From assembly GCA_028717765.1 (NCBI GenBank), contig JAQUNE010000031.1:1-6786 (forward strand): a DNA stretch of 6,786 nucleotides, given 5' to 3'. This document shows positions 1 through 6,617 of the stretch, piece by piece. The position numbers were made by a program, and so were the translations under genes. Numbering within the stretch: position 1 is the stretch's first letter; every line of letters starts with the position of its first letter. A model generated the notes under the pieces. It was not told where the DNA came from and searched no databases. It saw only the letters and a program-made list of their open reading frames with translations. The stretch is from Candidatus Omnitrophota bacterium. GTDB lineage: Bacteria; Omnitrophota; Koll11; Gygaellales; Profunditerraquicolaceae.

Positions 1-1283
1 CTATCAGCCGGCAAGATCTTCAGTACGCTATATTCATTAGTGTCTGTGGCACGCTCGAGTTTAAAGCCGGTTTCGTTAGTGGCGTTATCTTTCCAGGTCA
101 ATTCAATCTGGCTGCTGGAGACTGCCCTTGCCTTAAAATCACTGGGCGCTTCCGGAATAACTTTATGAGTAGTGGCTTTAGCACCGTAAGAACAGGCAAT
201 GTAAGATGAATCCCCTCCATTCTTATAGGCACAAACAATATAGTAATATGTTGTATTTGATTCAAGATTTGAGTCGTGGTAGCTTTGCGTATTCGGTTGC
301 AGATTTGCAATATCTTCGTATCCACTTCCTGAGACTAGGCTACGCTGAACAACAAAACCACTTTCATCACTTGAATTATCTAACCAAGCTAAATCAATTT
401 CTGATCCGGATAGAGCAACGGCTTTGAGATCTATAGGAGTATTAGGCATAACAGTTGTATTTGACGCGACATTAGAATAACCGGAATTTCCTGCTGCATT
501 CACAGCCTGCACCCGGTAATAATATTTCGTATTTTCGATTAGCCCTGGATCAAGATATCCAGTAACATTAGCAGCTGTAAGATGAATTTGAGCGAATTCA
601 CTGGTTTCGGTCCTGCGTTCAATTCTAAAACCAGTTTCATTAGTAGAATTATCTACCCAGCTTAGATTAAGCTCTGAAGCTGAAACATTGGCCACGATCA
701 AACCAGTAGGAGCCTGCGGTAAATTTACTGCTGTAGTAGCATCTACTCGATTAGAATAATCTGATGTGACTGTTGAATTCAAAGCGCAAATCTTATAATA
801 GTAAGTAGTGCCCTCGCTTAAACCATGATCATGATAACTTCTCACAGTAGCGTCGTTTACTAAAAAGACGTTCGGGAAATTCACTCCATCTAACCCGCGA
901 ATAATCTGAAAACCAGTGAGGTTTAATCCATTATGCTCCCAGTTTAAATCAATCTGGCTGGAGCTTATTACTGTGGCGGATAAATTTTGCGGTACCGCCG
1001 GCACAGGTATCGGTGTCGTAGCATTAGCAATATTTGAATAATCTGAATCTCCCGCAGAATTGGTTGCCCTGATTCTATAGTAATATTTTCTTCCTCCCTC
1101 TAAACCTAGATCTTCAAAATTTGTGAGATTAGCTTCTATGGTCCTAATTTCACTAAAATCCGTAGAATCAGTTTTACGTTCAATTTTAAAGCCAGTTTCA
1201 TTATTAGCATTATCCTTCCAGCTTAAATTAATCTGTGTAGGGTCAAAGGCAACTGCTGCTAAACCAGTTGGAGCCAAAGGAAG
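1..1283 (-). other. Distal FN3 units 13-17, outside the A-B pattern
   Basis: Units 13 (1005-1283), 14 (723-1004), 15 (450-722), 16 (159-449) and the partial 17 (1-158) keep the FN3 core but lose the A-B alternation and vary in length from 91 to 97 residues. Unit 14 replaces DNS.NE with EHNGLNLTGF and IER with IIR. Unit 16 has VVQRS for the IER strand and ends with an unusual segment, YYYIVCAYKNGGDSSYIAC, holding two cysteines (2129 and 2142). Unit 17 returns to a near-consensus WKDNATNETGFKLER and is cut off after residue 2205. More FN3 units or a C-terminal domain probably follow. Confidence 0.75.
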
Positions 1284-4200
1284 TGTCACCGGCGTAGATG
1301 CCTCGGCAATATTAGAATTAGCAGAGTCCCCTACCAAGTTAAACGCACGGACACGATAATAATATTTTGTTCCTTCCAAGAGTTTCTTATCGCTATAGCT
1401 AATCACTCCGGCATTCACAATCTTAATCTCTACAAAATTTCCCCCTTCGATCCGACGTTCAATTTTAAAACCATTCTCGTTATGAGAATTATCTTTCCAA
1501 TTTAATTCAATTTGTATTAAAGGTAACGGTGCAACAGTAAGCGAAAGCTCGGTAGGCCCTTCCGGAATACCCGTAATCGTAGTAGCGCTGGCAGTATTGG
1601 TGTACAAAGAATTACCTGCGCTATTGTAGGCACGTACCCTGTAATAATAAGTAGTATCCGCAGCCAATCCGGTATTACTAAATTCTTCTATGCCAGGGCC
1701 TACTGCGCCAATTTGCACAAAATCTACATCTGTACTAAGTTTACGTTCAATTTTATAACCATCCTCATTGGTAGAATTACGCACCCAATAAAGTTTAATT
1801 TCTGTGGAAGAAGCTACTGCTGCTGCCAAAGCCGTAGGTGCAGCAGGAATACTTTGCGGCGTAGTCGCCTGCGCAATATTAGAAGCATCAGAATCTCCGA
1901 GTAAGTTCATCGCGCGCACGCGGTAATAATATTTAGTCGCCGCAGATAGCTGCGTATTGCTATAGGTAGTCACATTTGCATTAACGATCCCTATTTCCAC
2001 AAAATCAGTTCCTTCAAGATGGCGTTCAATTTTAAAACCGGTTTCATTATTCGAATTGTCTTTCCAGCTTAAATCAATCTCTTGCGCAGAACTAGCCACT
2101 GCAATAAGGTCGCTCGGCACATTGGGAAGAACAGGGCTCGTCGTGGCATGGGCAATATTTGTAACTACAGAATTTCCCGCTGCGTTATATGCAAATACCC
2201 GGTAGTAGTAGGTTGTATTAGCACCCAATCCACCATCACTAAAACTTTCTAGGCCAGCGCCAACTGTTCCAACCTGTTTAAAATCAGCATCCGCTTTTAG
2301 GCTGCGCTCAATCTTAAACCCATCTTCATTGGTAGAATTACGCACCCAGTATAGCCTGATTTCATTTGCAGAAGCAGTAACAGCTGCCAGTGCCGTGGGA
2401 GCACCCGGAACAGCTAAAGAAGTCGTAGCTTGCGCAATATTTGAATAACCGGAATTTCCCACCAAATTAAAAGCACGCACGCGGTAATAATATTTAGTTT
2501 TTTCATCTAATTGGGTATCGCTATAATTAGTAACTGCGGCATTAACAATTCTAACCTCTATAAACTCCGCCCCCTCAATATGGCGCTCAATTTTAAAACC
2601 GGTCTCATTATCCGAATTATCCTGCCAGCTTAAATTAATCTGAGAACTAGAAACCACGGCAGCAGCCAGTCCGCTTGGTTGCGTGGGGATTCCTGGATTA
2701 AGTGGCGCAGTACCAATATTTGTATATTCTGAATTTCCCGCACTATTATAGGCACAGACCCTATAATAATAGGTATTATCCAAATTAATGCCCGTATCGT
2801 CAAAAATATTGGTATTTGCCCCAACCGTTGCAATTTGGCTAAAATCTGTATCTGGCTTGAGGCTGCGTTCAATCCTAAAGCCTGCTTCATTATTAGAATT
2901 ATCTACCCAGGTGATCCTGATTTGAATAGCAGAACTAATACTGACCCCTAAAGCGGTTGGCGCAATAGGTAAACTTTGCGGTGTTGTTGCATCAGCAATA
3001 TTAGAATATTCTGATTGTCCGGCGGTATTATAGGCACGAATACGATAATAGAATTTTGTATTCGGGCTAATTCCTATATCTCTATAAGTGGTTGTGTCTG
3101 CGTTTAAGATAGTAATAACTGCAAAGTCCATCCCTTCTAAGTGGCGCTCTAATATAAAACCAACCTCATTATGAGAATTATCTTTCCAGTTTAGGTCAAT
3201 TTGTGACGAAGAAGTAGCCAAAGCAGAAAGCTCGCTCGGAGCATTCGGGATACCAGTATATGTGGAAGTGCTATCAACATTGCTATATTCGGAATTCCCT
3301 ACCTTATTAAATGCACGTACTCTAAAATAATATTGAGTATTAGGAATTAAATTTTTACTGTTATAATTCGTACTATTGGCCCCGATTGTGTCTATTTGAG
3401 TAAATTCAGTATCTTGCGTACGGCGTTCAATCTTAAAGCCCTCTTCATTATTAGAATTATCTATCCAGGTAATGCCGATCTCATTTGCGGAAATTGCATA
3501 TGCGCCTAAAGCAGTTGGCGCAGCAGGTAAACTTTGTGGTGTTGTTGCATCAGCAATATTGGAATATTCTGACTGTCCGGCGGTATTATAGGCGCGTACC
3601 CGGTAATAAAACTTAATCAGAGGACTTAAACCCATATCGCTATATGAATTCTGATCTGCATTCACAATGTAGATTACCGCAAAATCAGTACCCTCCATGC
3701 GCCGCTCGATCATAAACCCTACTTCATTATGGGAATTATCTTTCCAGTTCAAATCAATCTGCGTTGGAGAAGAAGCTAGTGCAGTAAGTGCGCTCGGAGC
3801 ATTAGGAACACTAGTAGAAGTAATAACTGAACTAATATTCGAATATTCTGAATCTCCCAGATTATTGAAAGCCCTCACGCGGAAATAATACTTGGTATCG
3901 GAAGCCAAGCCACTATTTATATAATCCATAATATTTGGCCCAACAATATCTATTTGGGAAAATTCGCCATCTTCGCTGCGGCGTTCAATCTTAAAACCAT
4001 CCTCATCTTCAGAATTATCCACCCAGGTTAAGGACACCTGATTCGGAGAATTTACGCTTGCTCCTAATGCTGTCGGCCCTGCAGGAATACCTTGTGGAGT
4101 TAAAGTTTGTGCAGTATTAGAATTAGCTGATTCTATTGTCTGATTATAGGCGCGCACTCGGTAATAATACATCGTGCTGGATTTAGCCTGGTTATCGTTA

Positions 4201-6617
4201 AAAGCAGTGACGTTATTATTTACAGTTCCTATTACTTTAAAATCACTTTTTTCAGTCCTGCGCTCAATTTTAAAACCGGTGATTTGTGGAGACAAAGCTA
4301 TAACACGTAAACCGGCTTGAGGGCTAACATTACGCAAACCACTATCCCAATGTAGATTAATCAAAGAACTTGAAATTGCGCTGGCCTTAAGATTAGTTGG
4401 TGCTGGTAATTCCTGTGTTCCGGGCGTTTTAAGATGAACCGCTTCTGATCTACATTCCGTGTATAATTCACCATCAGCTGTTGAATATACCCTATAATTA
4501 TATTCTGTATCGGGGCTGACGGTTTTATCGCTAAAGGTAGTAGCATTTTTTGCGACATTTTTATCCACTGTAATATATCCTGCGTCTGAGGCTTGGGTAA
4601 GGTCCTTACGCCGGATAATAAAATTGTTAATTTTTTGCGCGTTAGGCTTTTTAAAATCATAACCCCAAGCCAGATCAACTTGGCGCGCTGTAATATTTAT
4701 TGCAGTAAGATTTAATGGGGCCGGAGGCAAAACCAGGGCCTCTAAAGATACCTTAATTCCATTGCTTTCTCCTGCAGCATTAATTACCCGAACCTCGCCG
4801 CTCACGGCTTCTGCGGGAACTTTACAGGTAATCTCTGTATCGGTCCAGGAATCAATCGGACAAACTGCTTTATTTTCAAACTGCACCTGAGAAACATCTT
4901 GTTGGTCCCCGAAATCCTTACCTTTAATAGTCAATGTCCCTTCCGGGGTAGAGGTTTTCGGATTGATCTCGACAATAATCGGCGGAAAGGTTACTTTTTC
5001 TAAATAGACATTATGCTTATCCGCCCAGACAATACGATTTGAACTAATTTTTGGCTGAGAATGATCGTTTAGATTTAAAAAAGAATAATTCGCAACTTTA
5101 ACCTCCATGTCTTTTGCAAGGTCATAAAGATAGATTCCCGATCTTCCTTTCTTATCGCTACTCCAGGTAACTTTATCCCGGTCAATATCTATTCCTACTG
5201 AATTTCCGATATCCATAGCTATTCTTTTCTCTTTTCCCGTAGATAGATCATAGAGGTCAAGATCCGTCCTATTATTGCGCAATGAATGGCTAAAATCCAG
5301 CCAAGCTACTTTATCGTTAGAGATTTGTGGAGAGTCACAATGGTAGTTAGAGATGCGATTTTTTTTCTGATTAGCAAGATTATAAAAATAGATTCCGCTA
5401 GAGTTACCGAATTGATCTATATTATCAAAAACTACGCCTTTTTTATCTATAGAAAAACCATACACATTTCCGGAAGCAATCTTAATTCGTTTATTTAAGG
5501 ACGGATCATTTAAATCGACTAAATTTAAAGAAACGCCGTCATCCCAGGCAATCTTGCCATCGCTAATCCGGGCACTAAACGCCCTACTTGCGGTATCTAT
5601 GCGCTTTACCAAACCGGTGGAAAGGTCATAGACAAAGATATCTCCTCGTCCAAGCTGATTCCTATTGATCCAAATCAATTTATCCCGATTAAAATCGTCA
5701 AGATAATGAAATGGAATAATTTTATTTTTTTCACCGGTCAAAAGGTCATATTTATAAATACCTGCTTGCCTGCCGGTTTGCGACCATACCACATTATCCC
5801 CCCAGATAAGGGCGGAAAAAGGCAAGCCCTGCTGCGCTAAGGTAGGCAATTTTTCTTCCTTTATATCTACAACACTAAATAAGACCTCTTTCTCTACCCT
5901 ATGCTGATCGTCTGTTACAATAAAGACCACCTTATACGTTTTCCCTTTATCCTTCATATTGGGGCTCCAAGAGACTATTCGTGTTAAAGGATTAAAATTG
6001 AATCCTGGAATACGCTCAGCTCCAAGACAAGAAATAACCACTTTTCCTTGTGCCGTGGAAGGATCATCAGGGTCCCTGGCTTCTACCTTAAATCTTAATG
6101 GCCTACCGATAGCTGTACCGTGCCCATGCAAATTTATAAACTCAGGGGCTTCACTCTTATTATCAATAGTAATATTTTTGAAATCGGCCAGCTCAATATT
6201 CTTTTGATCCTTGGTAACTTTTACTTTTAAAATTAAGACATACTCTCCATCCTCTAACCCTGCAGTATCCCAGAAACATAAAGAACTGTCCCTGATCATA
6301 GTTGTGGCTGGCCGTTCAATGATTTTCTTTATTTCTGTAGGCCTATTTTTAGGTGCATAAAAAAGCTGGTACTCCTTAAAACCTTCTTCCAAATACGCAC
6401 TTCCCACAATATTAACTTTATTATTCGGCAGTGTATGCAAAAATTCCCCTTCTTTCGGAGTAGTAATATAAACAAGTTGCGCAGGCATGGCAGTTTGCCC
6501 CAAAGGAACTCCTGAGCTATCAGCCAGCGTATTATAGGTAAAGGAAAATGGCGACAACAAAATTACTGAAATAATAAACGCTAATCCGCGCTTGCTATTT
6601 AATAAATGTTTTTTCAT
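1..6617 (-). CDS. Giant secreted Ig-like/beta-propeller/IPT/FN3-repeat protein, 3' end beyond window
   Basis: An uninterrupted frame runs from ATG (6615-6617) to the left edge: 2205 complete codons plus two bases, with no stop. The start is supported by GGAGG four bases upstream, by the ATGA overlap with the preceding gene, and by a signal peptide directly after it. Domains in order: signal peptide 1-32, Ig-like about 47-152, cadherin-like about 156-246, seven-blade propeller about 254-543, IPT/TIG about 545-626, then FN3 units from 630 to the edge (16 complete plus a partial one). Cysteines are rare, and no catalytic motif or internal membrane segment was seen. FN3 and IPT are extracellular interaction folds, so the likely role is surface adhesion, a stalk, or binding of polysaccharide or protein; this is inference. 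Any anchor or sorting signal would be in the missing C-terminus. Domain boundaries are read by eye. The specific function is unknown. Confidence 0.95.
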   Translation of the reverse strand, partial: MKKHLLNSKRGLAFIISVILLSPFSFTYNTLADSSGVPLGQTAMPAQLVYITTPKEGEFLHTLPNNKVNIVGSAYLEEGFKEYQLFYAPKNRPTEIKKIIERPATTMIRDSSLCFWDTAGLEDGEYVLILKVKVTKDQKNIELADFKNITIDNKSEAPEFINLHGHGTAIGRPLRFKVEARDPDDPSTAQGKVVISCLGAERIPGFNFNPLTRIVSWSPNMKDKGKTYKVVFIVTDDQHRVEKEVLFSVVDIKEEKLPTLAQQGLPFSALIWGDNVVWSQTGRQAGIYKYDLLTGEKNKIIPFHYLDDFNRDKLIWINRNQLGRGDIFVYDLSTGLVKRIDTASRAFSARISDGKIAWDDGVSLNLVDLNDPSLNKRIKIASGNVYGFSIDKKGVVFDNIDQFGNSSGIYFYNLANQKKNRISNYHCDSPQISNDKVAWLDFSHSLRNNRTDLDLYDLSTGKEKRIAMDIGNSVGIDIDRDKVTWSSDKKGRSGIYLYDLAKDMEVKVANYSFLNLNDHSQPKISSNRIVWADKHNVYLEKVTFPPIIVEINPKTSTPEGTLTIKGKDFGDQQDVSQVQFENKAVCPIDSWTDTEITCKVPAEAVSGEVRVINAAGESNGIKVSLEALVLPPAPLNLTAINITARQVDLAWGYDFKKPNAQKINNFIIRRKDLTQASDAGYITVDKNVAKNATTFSDKTVSPDTEYNYRVYSTADGELYTECRSEAVHLKTPGTQELPAPTNLKASAISSSLINLHWDSGLRNVSPQAGLRVIALSPQITGFKIERRTEKSDFKVIGTVNNNVTAFNDNQAKSSTMYYYRVRAYNQTIESANSNTAQTLTPQGIPAGPTALGASVNSPNQVSLTWVDNSEDEDGFKIERRSEDGEFSQIDIVGPNIMDYINSGLASDTKYYFRVRAFNNLGDSEYSNISSVITSTSVPNAPSALTALASSPTQIDLNWKDNSHNEVGFMIERRMEGTDFAVIYIVNADQNSYSDMGLSPLIKFYYRVRAYNTAGQSEYSNIADATTPQSLPAAPTALGAYAISANEIGITWIDNSNNEEGFKIERRTQDTEFTQIDTIGANSTNYNSKNLIPNTQYYFRVRAFNKVGNSEYSNVDSTSTYTGIPNAPSELSALATSSSQIDLNWKDNSHNEVGFILERHLEGMDFAVITILNADTTTYRDIGISPNTKFYYRIRAYNTAGQSEYSNIADATTPQSLPIAPTALGVSISSAIQIRITWVDNSNNEAGFRIERSLKPDTDFSQIATVGANTNIFDDTGINLDNTYYYRVCAYNSAGNSEYTNIGTAPLNPGIPTQPSGLAAAVVSSSQINLSWQDNSDNETGFKIERHIEGAEFIEVRIVNAAVTNYSDTQLDEKTKYYYRVRAFNLVGNSGYSNIAQATTSLAVPGAPTALAAVTASANEIRLYWVRNSTNEDGFKIERSLKADADFKQVGTVGAGLESFSDGGLGANTTYYYRVFAYNAAGNSVVTNIAHATTSPVLPNVPSDLIAVASSAQEIDLSWKDNSNNETGFKIERHLEGTDFVEIGIVNANVTTYSNTQLSAATKYYYRVRAMNLLGDSDASNIAQATTPQSIPAAPTALAAAVASSTEIKLYWVRNSTNEDGYKIERKLSTDVDFVQIGAVGPGIEEFSNTGLAADTTYYYRVRAYNSAGNSLYTNTASATTITGIPEGPTELSLTVAPLPLIQIELNWKDNSHNENGFKIERRIEGGNFVEIKIVNAGVISYSDKKLLEGTKYYYRVRAFNLVGDSANSNIAEASTPVTLPLAPTGLAAVAFDPTQINLSWKDNANNETGFKIERKTDSTDFSEIRTIEANLTNFEDLGLEGGRKYYYRIRATNSAGDSDYSNIANATTPIPVPAVPQNLSATVISSSQIDLNWEHNGLNLTGFQIIRGLDGVNFPNVFLVNDATVRSYHDHGLSEGTTYYYKICALNSTVTSDYSNRVDATTAVNLPQAPTGLIVANVSASELNLSWVDNSTNETGFRIERRTETSEFAQIHLTAANVTGYLDPGLIENTKYYYRVQAVNAAGNSGYSNVASNTTVMPNTPIDLKAVALSGSEIDLAWLDNSSDESGFVVQRSLVSGSGYEDIANLQPNTQSYHDSNLESNTTYYYIVCAYKNGGDSSYIACSYGAKATTHKVIPEAPSDFKARAVSSSQIELTWKDNATNETGFKLERATDTNEYSVLKILPAD
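1284..4088 (-). repeat. Two-domain (A-B) super-repeat within the FN3 array, five copies
   Basis: FN3 units 3-12 alternate between two sub-types. Odd units (A) have PTAL at the start, W(V/I)(D/R)NS at the B strand and a QI..(V/I)G strand. Even units (B) mostly have P(S/T).L, W(K/Q)DNS.NE, (R/H).EG..F and (I/L)(V/L)NA. The module is therefore A plus B: 3531-4088 (558 bp), 2973-3530 (558), 2412-2972 (561), 1851-2411 (561) and 1284-1850 (567). Copies one dimer apart resemble each other more than adjacent units do, which points to duplication of a two-domain segment. The sub-type split is by eye. Confidence 0.8.
2970..3035 (-). repeat. 66-bp near-identical copy of 3528-3593
   Basis: These 66 bases match 3528-3593, exactly 558 bp away (one A-B dimer), with three mismatches. 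All three are transitions and all are synonymous in the coding frame (Pro, Ser and Gln codons). Both copies therefore encode the same 22 residues, AYNTAGQSEYSNIADATTPQ followed by SL, covering the last strand of a B unit and the linker into the next A unit. Confidence 0.85.
4089..4730 (-). other. Divergent proximal FN3 units 1 and 2
   Basis: The first two FN3 units are each 107 residues, against about 93 for the rest. Unit 1 (630-736) has the diverged start LAWGYDFKKPNAQKINNFII in place of DNS.NE.GF, and RVYSTADGE in place of RVRAYN.AG. Unit 2 (737-843) has about 17 extra residues between its Trp757 and the GFKIERR strand, covering the region NVSPQAGLRVIALSP, but otherwise keeps the consensus. 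They probably cap the array next to the IPT domain and have not taken part in the duplications that made the core. Confidence 0.7.
4740..4985 (-). other. IPT/TIG domain (about residues 545-626)
   Basis: This stretch matches the IPT/TIG immunoglobulin-like fold: PPIIVEINPKTSTPEGTLTI, then GKDFGD (566-571), VQFENKAVCPIDSWTDTEI, CKVPAEAVSGEVRV (598-611) and NAAGESNGIKV. The 'G..L.I.G..FG', 'W.DT.I.C.VP' and 'G.V.V.N..G.SN' positions are the family's usual landmarks. Cys586 and Cys598 flank a strand pair and could form a disulfide after export. It sits as a hinge between the propeller and the FN3 array. The length of about 82 residues is typical. Confidence 0.85.
4989..5858 (-). other. Seven-blade beta-propeller (about residues 254-543)
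   Basis: Seven degenerate repeats follow one another, each with an aromatic in a '(I/V)xW' strand and, in most, a later 'IYxYDL.TG' strand and turn. The aromatic markers are Trp278, Trp316, Trp358, Phe397 (replacing Trp), Trp439, Trp485 and Trp531, spaced 38-46 residues apart. The turn is clearest at YDLSTG (330-335 and 456-461) and YDLAKD (498-503). The pattern resembles TolB/WD40-like propeller repeats of bacterial and archaeal surface proteins ('ISGDRIVWSD...IYLYDL.TG'). Propellers of this kind usually bind proteins or glycans, and no active site is evident. Blade 7 is shortened and lacks the YDL turn, so the ring may be closed by a strand from the linker before blade 1. Blade count is by eye. 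Confidence 0.75.
5880..6152 (-). other. Cadherin-like / putative-Ig domain (about residues 156-246)
   Basis: The segment begins with APEFIN and carries the hallmarks of the putative-Ig/cadherin-like group common in bacterial surface proteins: GRPLRFKVEARDPDD near residues 171-185, FNFNPLTRIVSWSP at 206-219, and GKTYKVVFIVTDDQ at 225-238. Known members form beta-sandwiches in extracellular proteins, and the DPDD and TDD acidic positions match those that bind calcium in cadherin-like folds. Calcium binding here is inference. It joins the propeller through a short charged linker (residues about 242-256). Confidence 0.7.
6162..6479 (-). other. N-terminal Ig-like domain (about residues 47-152)
   Basis: A beta-rich stretch of about 105 residues with the pattern TTPKEGEFL, then VNIVGSA, then FKEYQLFYA, then LCFWDTAGLEDGEYVL, closing with NITIDN. 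The 'G.A...F..Y.L...' and 'L..WDT..L.DG.Y.L.L.V' signatures resemble an Ig/FN3-like module often found near the N-terminus of large secreted proteins of uncultured bacteria, where it precedes propeller or FN3 regions. It is probably structural or interaction-related. The single Cys114 has no partner within the domain. The family assignment is by pattern only. Confidence 0.6.
6522..6617 (-). other. Sec signal peptide (residues 1-32)
   Basis: The protein opens with a basic n-region (Lys2, Lys3, His4, Lys9, Arg10), then a hydrophobic core GLAFIISVILLSPFSF (residues 11-26). A polar region follows, ending in Thr30-Leu31-Ala32 before Asp33. Ala at -1 and Thr at -3 suit signal peptidase I, so cleavage after Ala32 is my best guess. 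No lipobox cysteine is present, so this is not a lipoprotein signal. It shows the protein leaves the cytoplasm. Confidence 0.85.

Larger units (their letters stand above)
1..4730 (-). repeat. Fibronectin type III array, 16 complete units and one partial
   Basis: From residue 630 to the edge the protein is tandem FN3 domains. The core consensus is P..P..L.A....S...I.L.W.DNS.NE.GFKIERR, then a hydrophobic strand, then Y.D..L...T.YYYRVRA.N..G.SEYSN....TT. The B-strand Trp of each unit is at 651, 757, 865, 958, 1051, 1144, 1237, 1331, 1424, 1518, 1611, 1707, 1800, 1893, 1987, 2078 and 2175, giving 93 residues (279 bp) as the commonest step. Unit bounds on the DNA: 4410-4730, 4089-4409, 3810-4088, 3531-3809, 3252-3530, 2973-3251, 2691-2972, 2412-2690, 2130-2411, 1851-2129, 1569-1850, 1284-1568, 1005-1283, 723-1004, 450-722, 159-449, 1-158 (partial). 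FN3 arrays act as stalks or binding surfaces in bacterial extracellular proteins. Confidence 0.95.

Noticed and set aside
1..3. CTA at the left edge, which reads as TAG on the minus strand and could be taken for the end of the giant gene
   Set aside because: It is out of frame. The gene's codons occupy 3-5 (Asp2205) and then AG plus an unseen base, so the frame is still open.
206..427. Short open frames on the + strand and in other minus-strand frames (also 98-325, 1123-1359, 1713-1904, 2630-2890, 3697-3888, 4361-4678, 5286-5498, 5959-6207)
   Set aside because: All lie inside the continuous 2205-codon frame and show no coherent domain patterns. Several recur at FN3 repeat positions, as expected for shadows of a repeated coding sequence.
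1284..4730. Regularly spaced repeated DNA, considered as a CRISPR array or mobile repeats
   Set aside because: The 279-bp period is exactly 93 codons, copies diverge in a codon-aware way, and every repeat is part of an FN3 domain in one frame.
5359..5366. Run of eight T (A8 in the mRNA) within the propeller region, a possible slippage or sequencing-error site
   Set aside because: The frame is open and the propeller repeat pattern continues on both sides, so the run length appears right and no alternative product is evident.
6522..6617. Lipoprotein signal
   Set aside because: No cysteine occurs near the predicted cleavage site; the site fits signal peptidase I.
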